64,000 bases of DNA from Amphibalanus amphitrite (Eukaryota > Arthropoda > Thecostraca > Balanomorpha > Balanidae): positions 1-64,000 of the forward strand of contig NW_024881867.1 of NCBI RefSeq assembly GCF_019059575.1, written 5' to 3'. Position 1 is the first letter of the stretch. The number at the start of each line of letters is the position of its first letter. The position numbers and the translations under genes are program-made. The notes below the pieces were generated by a model, which saw nothing but the letters and a program-made list of their open reading frames with translations, was not told the DNA's origin and ran no database searches. This document shows, one piece after another, positions 50,013 to 64,000 of the stretch.

Positions 50013-53000
50013 CCTGGCAGGTCGGTTGCCATCGCTGTGAAGTCGGGGCCAGGTCGGCGCCGTTCCTGGTGGGGGTCAGTGGAGAGTGACGTGCGGTAGC
50101 CCCGCCCGGCCGGGCAGCTGTTCCGGGCGGAAGCCACGAGCCGTTCTGGGCACTGGCCGCCCAGCAGTTTCACTGGTGATGAAACGCACGGAACGCGCTG
50201 ACCCGCATGGGTTGCGTAGGGATGAACGGAGCAACTCGGTATCTCTGGATCTTGCGCAACTGGCATGAAGTCTGCCCCAGCAAACAGCATTGAAATGGGA
50301 ACAGAGAAAATCAACTCTGCCAACTGTCCAGCAAATGGCGTGTGTTGACGCCGTTATCGTAGTAAATATCCTTGTTAGAAGCACCAAGGATGAGTGTTTT
50401 GTTCGAGAAGTACGAGTAAACGAACTCGAGAGGCGCCGGGCCCGTACAACACCGAGTGGGAGACAAGAAAAGATAAACAGTATGTAAACGACCTCTGATC
50501 CCGAGAAAAACTCACTCCAAAAACATGCATGAAAAACACGAGCCAACAAATAAACCAGACGGCGATAGATTCGTCAGCCCACCATCGCAGTCGCAATCGG
50601 ACAGCACCTGTTATCAGGGTGGCCTCAGCCGGATTAGCCCCGATTCGCGTGTAATCCGGTGCGCAGCCGCTGTATCGGCGGAGTTGGATTCGCCGGAGAC
50701 GGGCCCATCCCGCCTGCAGCTCCACCCGGATAGCGGCGGCGCGTCCTCCGCCAACACCGATGACGTCCTCACCGCCCTCTGTCCTATGCCGAGTGCCGGC
50801 GATACCGACACGATATCCTCCTCCCTCCCAGCACGACCCCCTCTCACCTGAGACGGCCCCACTGGCGGCGGCCGAGGCTCCGGCAGGGCGGCTCTCACAA
50901 CGCTGCGCCACCAGCCACTCAGGTGTGACTCAGAGGTCCCGATTGAGCCCTCGGCGGGCGGCAGCCGATACGCTATCGTACCACCGTCATCGGCGGACAA
51001 CAGCCGCGCGCGGACCGACCACCGTGGCTGGACGTCGGTCCTCGGTTCTTGCTCTGGGGTCCTTTGTCCACGGGTAAGTCCGGTCCACAACCCACGACCG
51101 TCGTACTCTTGCAGCTGCCACACTACGGCAGGCGTCTTCACACACAAACACAAACACGCGACACAGAGGCGCGGGTGTGGCGGGCGGCGGGGGCGCGTTG
51201 CCGGCGGCGGCGCGCTGAGAACCGTCTGCGGCGGCAGCTGGAGGCGAGAGCGGCCGGCCGGCCGGCTGGACCGGGAACAATGCACCTGCGGCCGCCACCG
51301 GAGCAGAAAGGTCCGCCGCGCTGAGCCGTGACACCCGCCGACACCGGAAGGCGGCCAGCGGCACGGCGCCGAGCGCGCCCGCCGGGGTCGCGCCGCCCGC
51401 TGCCGCCGCCGGCACTGGGCCGGGGCGCGGAGGGTACTCTCCACAGGGCAGCGCTGCTTCTCACACCGGGGAACAGCCCATCATCCAGTCTCAATGAATT
51501 GTGGGAGATGCCGCGGCAGCAATGCGCCCCATTACGTGTCTTCGCTGCGGGGACTAAGCCAGCAGACTGAAATGTTTTGAAAAACAAATAGTTACGAATG
51601 GAAACAATGGTCCATGGGACCTCCGGGTTTCAGAGAGGGCTACCGGAGAGCAATAGGGCACGCGGAATAGGCTCCTCAATCGCCCGGTTCCGAACAGCTA
51701 ACTCATGCTTGTCTGTACTTACAAGACAGGCGAGCAGGAATGCGTTTGATGTTCGGCCACTACAGTCTCTCAGGCTGGATCCGCCATCATTGGAGGGCTG
51801 TCCGTAGGCATGTTCCCAAATAAGACACCAATTTAAAGGCTAAGGTAATAACAACAACATTAGCGACCTTCGGTACCACCGTTCGCGGCCACTGAAGCCT
51901 AGCACCAATGAAAGCTGCTGATAGCAGTGGCCAGCAGCAGGTAGAAAGTAGATAGTCCATTCACAGCCCAGCAGGTAGGATTCAGCCACATTGACCACCA
52001 GCTCATGGGGACGATCAAACACTCCAGGGCCGTCGGACAGAGACCGGTGGTTATCAGCACAGACCAGTCGCCAGACCATGGTCTGGTTGTGTACAATCAT
52101 ATAGCATCGCTTATCGCAGCCATTAACACAGACTAGCAGCCAGAACAAAATGCGAGTCACAACCAAAGAGCGCCAACTGCTGTTAATGCGGAAAACATCC
52201 CCCAGCACCAGGAGCTAACCACGACTATAACTCACCATCGCCGCATCTCGTTCCATCGCTATAGTCTGTTCCATATCAAGCTTGCAGTCGGAGTTTCTTA
52301 AGCAGATCGCTCCTCCGCTCAAGAATTTGCGTCTTAAAATGTAAGAGCTGTATATACAGAAACCACGCACTGCTTTCAGCAAAGCACTTCGGCTGCAAGC
52401 TTGAAACGGAACAGAGTATAGCCGATACAGTAGTGTGTCATCCCTCACCGATCCCGGCCAGACATCCGGAGCACCACTGCCCACCATAGGGCGGTATGGG
52501 TCGACGGGACGCTGGGAGCGGGGTTCAAGGCGCGAGCCCGGTAACGGCGCATCCCTCTGACGACCCTCCCCAGGCTCCAGCCGGTCTCTACATGGATCCA
52601 GCTGTTGCCGCCTCTCCCAGCCATCCAGAAAGCGAATAGGGCGCCACACGACGGCGTAAAAATGGCACCCGAAGGCCTCAAAATGCTGGTAGATGGGTTG
52701 AGATCAGTTGACAGCTCTCAGCTACTTCCTTACCCCTAAGTCCTTGCATCTAACTGTAAAATCATTTAGTAGTTCCTCCTCATGCATTGTGATGCTTGAA
52801 AAATGCACCATGAAATGAAATACAACACAACCTGAATATGAGCCTAATGAATAAGTATCTAATCATAATGAACATGCAACATTGCTATTAACAAACTCAA
52901 AAAGCAAAATTGAGTAGACAAGATGACACTGACACATAAATGTTTGTTTCCAACTGTTGCAAGGATACATTCTGCTCTGTTTAGCATGGTTTTCAATTAA

Positions 53001-53367
53001 GTACCTACGCATTTTTGCAGCCAAATACTATCTGCAGAGTCAATAGAAAAATAAATTTGCTGATGTCATGCCTGCCAATAAACTGCTACACAAGCAATCA
53101 CTAATTATTTACAAAGTGGCATACAGGGTGAAAAACAATCAAGCCAACTTTAAAAATATATGCACCAGGTTTGGATTCAAATAAACCCTATAATAACCAT
53201 TTGGTTGCACAGTCAATCTATTTACTACAAGGTGAAGGGCACATGACAGTGGCAAAATTTCTCACCTGAAGTTTAGGCAGCAGGACATTCATTTCCAAAT
53301 TGGCCAGGTTTTCCTGGAAACATGAGTGGTTTGTTTGTCCATTAAGGCTGAAGCAGACTCTTCCCAT
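50013..53367. other. gene-free stretch
   Basis: GC-rich to about 52.7 kb, then AT-rich. The 276-codon minus frame at 50614-51444 lacks domains and splice support, so I do not call it. Confidence 0.4.
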
Positions 53368-53502
53368 ATTCAGTAAATCACATGCGAGAGCCTATTCAAA
53401 TACATCATTGCATCAATCACATGCGGGAGGTGCGTGCAATTGATGCGAGTGTGCTTCCATGTATTTGAATAGGCTCTCGCATGCGCATGCGATTTCCTGA
53501 AT
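53368..53502. mobile_element. fold-back element or MITE, 135 bp hairpin
   Basis: Perfect 25 bp arms lie at 53381-53405 and 53459-53483. Pairing resumes outward (attcag...aaatc) and inward ('gcatcaat' against 'attgatgc'), so nearly the whole segment is one imperfect palindrome. No clear target duplication was found. A long transcribed hairpin of this kind could also be a small-RNA precursor. Confidence 0.7.
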
Positions 53503-54650
53503 GCAGAAGTCAGTTTCATTCTTAGATATAAGAGAAGGCATTCATCATTTATGATGGTCTGATTGACAGTCATATCATAGGCATATCCCATATGAATTAA
53601 ATTCAGGTGGCTAAAAATTAGCGAAATGGTGATGCCTTCATTTGCAGTAAGCCTCACAACTACCATAAAAGTGACACATTGACATGTCATAGCATTGAAT
53701 CGAGGTACAAACTAAACCATAAAATACAACAGCAAGACATTGATATCAGTGGCCAATGATCAATTGGAATCAGAATAGATGACGCCCTGTTGCTGTAGAC
53801 TGCAATTTCAATGCTGGTGCAGGTGACCTTAACCTCTTCCTCTTCTCAACCTACCTTCGACAATGTTGATGTGCTCAGACCGGCTAAAAAATAGCTACAA
53901 ACTAAAAGCGCGTAAATGCATCAATCGGAACCTACCACGACGGGATATAGTTTGAGCATCGCAACCAAATATACCATCTTGTTCTTGCCCTTGTTGGATT
54001 AGGGCGCGTACAAAATACACTACAATTAGCACCAACATTTCATAAAATCATCTTCGTCACATTTCATGTTGTTTGTTTTGGTAGTTCAGCAGCATTATAG
54101 AGTTCAGTGTTCAGCACACTGAACTCTATAATGGTTCAGCAGAAAGCATGTATTTGTAACAGATGCGCCATGAATGAATAAACTTATTTGTTTTTGAGAA
54201 AATACGACAGGAATGCATTCCATATGGCAAAGAAACATTTCCTTTGAAAAATTGAGTTGTATCAAGTGTTTTTATTCCAATGTTTGATATCTTTTTCACA
54301 TTTTCATTCATGAAACACAAATATCGAAAAGCATAACTGAGGCACCTTGCTGGCGAAAAAGTAACAAACTATAAACCATTTCTTGGAAATAATTTGTACA
54401 CGCAAAATTTGACAAAATACAAAATTTGTTGGTTTGAAAATTGATGAAAGATATAATTATTATCTTTCATGCAAAGTAAATGCCTATTTCTGAGATCTAC
54501 TGCAAACCTTTTTAAAATGCGATAATTTTTCGGCCTGTTATTCCTGATCTAAAATATTATAAATATTTTTATAAGACTTATTTTAAAAAAATGTAGAAAG
54601 GAATGTGTAAAAAATAGCGAACCAATCATCTACTGAATCAAAATACAGTA
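53503..54650. other. AT-rich gene-free stretch
   Basis: I see no ORF with a domain. The only structured feature is the short hairpin at 54093-54133. This is probably the sequence upstream of the 14-3-3 gene. Confidence 0.4.
54084..54142. mobile_element. 18 bp stem hairpin flanked by 9 bp direct repeats
   Basis: A perfect 18 bp stem (54093-54110 with 54116-54133) with a five-base loop, tcagc, sits exactly between two copies of gttcagcag (54084-54092, 54134-54142). The arrangement looks like a tiny palindromic insertion with a target duplication, but it encodes nothing. Confidence 0.55.
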
Positions 54651-54654
54651 AAGT

Positions 54655-54810
54655 TGCTCAGTTGAGTGAGCGCCTTCCGCTGAAGATCCTTCACGAACTT
54701 CTGTCGGCCCGGCAGTCTCGTTCAAGGCGCGCGTGGCTGTTGGGTGCATTTCCGGGACTCTCGTGCGTCAAAAAAGCGTTCCCTGGCCGTGCTTGGATTC
54801 AATAAACAGG
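54655..54810 (+). promoter_or_regulatory. possible 14-3-3 promoter and 5' untranslated exon
   Basis: A GC-rich island of about 150 bp interrupts AT-rich DNA upstream of the 14-3-3 coding exons. It begins with an arthropod-type initiator (TCAGTT, 54659-54664). A possible weak donor (aaacag, then gttggt) lies at about 54808. There is no TATA box. This is inferred from position and composition only, and other 5' exons may exist. Confidence 0.22.
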
Positions 54811-56323
54811 TTGGTTGTTATTGCGAGTGTTTCATAAACCGGTGTACTCTAAACCGACTCCTCTTTGGCGGGTTATGCTGCTCATTTTGCGCCGGGCCGG
54901 GAATCTTCCCAGTCCCGTGAAGGTGTGGCACCGTTGAAGCAGTGCGGCTGTGGGTTATGCGTTGGTCCGCCTATTATTTCTTTGCAGCCACTGGAGATAA
55001 AGTCTTCGCGTCAGAACGTCCTGTGTGCATGCTTTATATTAAGAGTTATGTTAAAAGCTGTGAATGGCGCAAATTGTTTAGTTCATGACCCAAGTTTTTG
55101 TGTCAATATCCTTTGCTTTAGATTTTGTCAATTTCCATTGTCTAGCAGATGGTAATGATGAACTGGTGTTGTTTTTGTAGTGGATTTGAAGGCACTGCAA
55201 TATTTTAGCAGAAAATAATGATCCATCAGGCGAACTTTAAATTACTAACTTGTGGTAATTACTTAGAGTGCAAAATTGCCATCAAAATTTGTACTCTACC
55301 GTTTAGTTCACTAGTTCTAAGGCTGAATACTTAGGTTTTGGATTGGCTTAAGCAGCAGATAAGTAATCTTCAAAATAGGGTTTAAATTGGTAACACCCAC
55401 TTATGCTAGAAATCAAAATGTATTTTTCCCTTACAGGATGTATTAGTTATAGGAGGATTAGTGGTTTGGGTCCAATGATTTCTTGATTGACTGCTCTTAT
55501 CTGACATTTGTGCTGGATGCAGTCTACAATTTATGGGTATGAAGTAGTAAGTGTTCCTCATCAGAAAAAGGGTTTCAGATTGCAGTTTATGTTGGAATTG
55601 TGTTATAGTTGCACAATGAAAAGTGGGGTCAGTATCATACAAAGAAGTTAACTATTAAACCCATGCTATAGGACAGGGAAGTTCAGTTTGTATTGGTTCA
55701 TGGGATGATTGACATGAAATGCACAGCTTTGTGCCAATGTTTGAATGCATCCTGTTTTGTGCCAATGTTTGATGACTTAACTTCAGGATAAGCAGATAAC
55801 ATTGAGCTGTTGAACCCCATTTGTCTTGTTAGGCAATGCCTTGGTCCTGGGATGAAGAAGCTCCTCAGACATCAGCATGAAAGTAAAAGATAGTAAAATC
55901 AGTCTAGTCATTTACCAGACCAAGCACTAAAACACTGAGTAGCAGTGATGTTTAAAATTGGTTTTAAAAGCCAACCAATTCACATTTTTGGGCAGGGTTA
56001 GAACCCAATACTGTGAGTAAATAACACATTGCCAATATGTTTGAATGGAATACTTAGGATGGCATTTGTTTGCAATTGATTTGATGAGCCATAATTGCAC
56101 CCACTGAGAGGCAAGTTAGAAAGCCTTTCTGTAAGCAGTGCCTGGATAGACACATGTTAATGTGATAGCTGGCAGTTCAGCGCCATCAGTTCAGCTCATT
56201 CTGGAATGCTGATGTTAACGATTAAATGAAATCCAAGATAAAGTAGTGCCACCCAATGCATTGAATTGAATTTTGGTCAGACATTCTGTAAGTTGTAACA
56301 GTTCTCAACCCTAGAGATGCTAT
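54811..56323. other. probable 14-3-3 5' intron or upstream DNA
   Basis: AT-rich sequence with no coding exon that I can see. Confidence 0.35.
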
Positions 56324-56684
56324 GGGCCTGTTTCAGTGCCTCCAGAGAGCGTTCCAGCGCCTCCAGAAAGCTCGCCAAAGCTCCAGAAACTTCCAGTAGC
56401 CTCCAGAGAGTTGGGAGGCCCACATTTCTCTGGAGGCTCTGGTCTACAATTATGGCGCACATGTGACAATTACGAATGTAAACAAAGGACTTTCGACTGA
56501 TATTTTACAACTTGAATGTAAAGAAAATTACATTGCTATAATTTTGTTAATCTTTCTTACTACTATTGAAAACAGATTTTGCGTTTCAAGGCCGGAGAAC
56601 AATCGTCATTCTTTCGGTATTTGTGACGCCAATCTCCAGAAATCTCCAGTCAAGAGTTCCTACTGGAGGTGCTGGAACAGGCCC
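56324..56684. mobile_element. PIF/Harbinger-like MITE, 361 bp
   Basis: Inverted ends of about 22 bp (left GGGCCTGTTTCAGTGCCTCC, right in reverse GGGCCTGTTCCAGCACCTCC; three differences over 22) are flanked by tat on both sides (56321-56323, 56685-56687). A three-base duplication and GGGCCTGTT ends fit PIF/Harbinger. The arms carry many 'ctccaga' repeats. No transposase. Confidence 0.7.
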
Positions 56685-57202
56685 TATGTTCAGTCCCAGA
56701 ACCAGAAGTCTGCAACAGATTCCTGTGACAGTCTTCAACCAAGAGATATCATGCTCAGTCCCACAAGTCAGTGGCAGATCCGACCCCCTGAAAAGTGTGC
56801 ATCGGTTGGCCCGCGCTCATTGACCAGGTTTTCTGGTAACCGGCGATGAATGGTCTCCCTGTTCCTGGAGGACCGTGTCGCCATCTGTGAGCGGCACAGT
56901 AAACTTTGCTGCTGTATAACGGAACCGGGTCGCCGCGAGCGTAGTGTCCCCGGGTGGCCGGCCTGTGGGCGTGCTACGAGCTCCGTTAGCAGACGTTAGG
57001 GCCATGGTCTGATTACTAACTCGAACTTTATGTAGATAATGGAAAGTAAAGCAAGGAACCACCTGTCCTATCAATACATCGCTTATTCCAACCAACTGCT
57101 TGGCTGTACTGGGGGATATCCAACAGTGACCTTTCATGCGTCAACTGAGCTATACGGCTCAAATGGACTGGATGGATCGTGCGTTGTTGGTGTGACAGGT
57201 AA

Positions 57203-62189
<4,987 letters not shown>

Positions 62190-63214
62190 TGAATTTAATT
62201 GAACTGTTGTGTGAACTATGTATTGAGCGTCCGGGCCGAGGCCCGCGCGCGCCCGAGCGTGAGCTTCTGGATCTACACGTCTGCTCCGCGCGCGCGCGCG
62301 TGTGTGCGCTTGGTACGACCTGATCAGGAATGCCCGCTTCGAGAGTGCTTTCTTTTGTAAAAGCTGGTTCAGCATGGGCAATGTGACACTGTTGGGTGGC
62401 GTGTCATGCGGCAGAATGTCGATTCAAAAGCATCCGAACCGGCCCAGTCCCGTGAGGCACGAGAGTACCTTCTGGCGCTGCCTCGTAGGTCATTCCAGTG
62501 CACCTATTATGTCAGTGTAAGTGATTGTGTTGCTAACATCTGCAAACTTTGCTCACAAGTTTTATAAGCCAGCAGAGATAGATAGTTGTTTTCTTACCAA
62601 AGTTTGCATGTTTTGTTCGTAACCTGCCGTTGATGTGTTTAGGAAGTCTTGCTTTACTGCGGGCTTTTTGAGGGCCAACGGCATGTGTCCAAATTGGGAA
62701 GCGTGACTATTCTTCGCCCAACTGTGAAAAGTACACTGGCACTGTGACCTCAAGCGAATGGTGTGAGCCATTCTGCGCAACTAGGGTTTTGCTGGGTCTC
62801 GCTGCAATCGATCAAACCGAGTCGGCTCTTGCTGCTGTTTGACCGAATCGAATGACTATCAGATGCCGTATATGTTATGTTGAATGTGAGGTGGTCGTCA
62901 AATATTTTGGCTCCAAATTAGCTGTTTCAATGCATCCTCTTGTTGGTTGTAATTCGTCCGATTCGACACTACTCTGGTACCGGTATACAATACAAAACGC
63001 AAAATTCGTTGACTTTCACACCATGTGTTGGATGTGGCGGGAGTCACTTGTAATGCGGGGTGTATGGCCGATGGTTTGTCGGGAACGGCACGGGGTGGCC
63101 GGAGTTGGTGCAGAATTACGCCGCCTCCTGCCCCCTCATCCAGCCCCGTAACGGACGTTTAGGGTGCAGGACAGGACAATGTAGGGTGAATGGCGGACGT
63201 GCACCGTGGCCGCT

Positions 63215-63231
63215 GGGGGGGGGGGGGGGGG
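63215..63231. repeat. 17-base G tract
   Basis: The longest of several G homopolymers in the window. Its length is at the limit of what assemblies resolve. Confidence 0.9.
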
Positions 63232-63933
63232 CGGACGAGGTCTACGTGAGTGAGACTATCTGTAAGAATCTTGAGTGAGACTACCCTTGCTCGTCTGTTG
63301 ATTGGTCCCAAAGGCTAGCAGACGCTGGATCCAAAGATCCAACGCTGCTGAATACAGCCCTTCCCTCGTGGTCGATCGGGTTAGTCTCGTGGGTTGTCAT
63401 TTATTGCTTCATGCACAGAGCAAGGCAAGAACGTAAAACCGCCGCTGGTCGGATCTGGATGAATTCTCCCCAGATGCAAGTTATCAATCTGCATTTCAAA
63501 TTAGAATCCGTGAGCACAATAGCGATAAATCACCAGGCTGCTCCTAGCTCCTGTGTCTGGCTTCTGGCTGTCTCGTGTCTTAATCACTGTCGAATCGCTG
63601 TAGTACTCAAGATGATGCTATCTGAATCGCTGATGTACTATTCCAGCTCCACCGCGCGTGGGGCGACCCTGGACGCGGGACCTGGCGTTTAGCCCCCGAT
63701 GTCCAGTGCCGTCAGCGCCACCTGTGAGCTGCTTACCCACTTACGTTTAACCAGGCGATGGCTGCGACCTCTGGTCAGGTCCGCTTGGGCGTAGGTAGTG
63801 GTACTCTCGGGGGACTGCATTGCAACGGAAGGTTGTAAACACCGCTGCACTGTTCTTACGGATGCATCACAGGAACCCAGGAACCCTTAATATCATGAAT
63901 GTCTCCATATGCTTGTCTGGGCTACAGTCTACG

Positions 63934-63939
63934 AATAAA
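63934..63939 (+). terminator. possible polyadenylation signal AATAAA
   Basis: A canonical hexamer 1.7 kb after the 14-3-3 stop. It is the best match downstream in the window. Use is unproven. Confidence 0.25.
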
Positions 63940-64000
63940 TCGCCATGCCTAGCTCGGCACCAGGTCGTTGAACTGGTTCTCGATAATCCACACGAGCGGA

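Larger units (their letters stand above)
62190..64000 (+). other. 14-3-3 3' untranslated region and downstream DNA
   Basis: A (CG)n run that could adopt Z-DNA lies at 62287-62301, followed by (GT)n, just after the stop. A 17-base G tract is at 63215-63231. The only AATAAA on the plus strand that I noticed is at 63934-63939, so the 3' end is either long or uses a variant signal. No other gene is visible. Confidence 0.5.

Noticed and set aside
50614..51444. 276-codon minus frame
   Set aside because: Arg/Pro-rich composition, overlapping open frames on both strands, no splice sites or domain that support it.

Overview
This 64 kb window is nuclear DNA of an invertebrate animal, most likely an arthropod and plausibly a crustacean. 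The call rests on intron-split genes with GT-AG junctions, a 14-3-3 zeta gene with paired alternative exons, abundant DNA transposons, long GA microsatellites and poly-G tracts, and large gene-poor stretches of GC-rich DNA. I cannot fix the species. There is no operon structure, and most long open frames in the GC-rich parts are chance frames.

Layout. From 3.5 to 10.6 kb, on the minus strand, there is a candidate two-exon host gene. A short upstream exon encodes a signal-peptide-like segment. A 1.1 kb last exon encodes an acidic, repeat-rich protein with a hydrophobic segment near its C-terminus. The intron phases match across 5.8 kb, and the intron contains a 944 bp transposon with TA target duplications. 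From 14.0 to 17.5 kb lie an hAT-like MITE with a perfect 8 bp target-site duplication and then two hAT-like elements, one nested in the other, each with its own perfect 8 bp duplication. From about 20.6 to 30 kb there is a P-element-family transposon. Its transposase gene reads across four exons (THAP domain, repeat and coiled coil, RNase-H-like core, C-terminal catalytic region). All splice phases agree and I found no disabling break. Its THAP-to-coiled-coil linker is built by a 33 bp minisatellite encoding an 11-residue, cysteine-containing repeat.

From 30 to about 54 kb I see no convincing gene. The region holds MITEs, inverted repeats, microsatellites and a few clusters of transcription-factor-like motifs. 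From about 54.6 kb to the end the plus strand carries a complete 14-3-3 zeta gene (six coding exons per transcript, 247 residues). Exons 5a and 5b are both 164 nt and lie 57 nt apart; joining both would create an in-frame stop, so they must be used alternatively. Its long 5' part holds several small transposon-like insertions, including a PIF/Harbinger-like MITE, an hAT MITE and a hairpin flanked by 9 bp direct repeats. It also holds an exact 20 nt inverted copy of the start of its own coding sequence.

The host genes and the transposons show no functional partnership that I can see. The items of most interest are the intact P element with its cysteine-repeat linker, the paired 14-3-3 exons with the inverted start-codon copy, the nested hAT insertions with exact duplications, and the candidate acidic membrane-protein gene.
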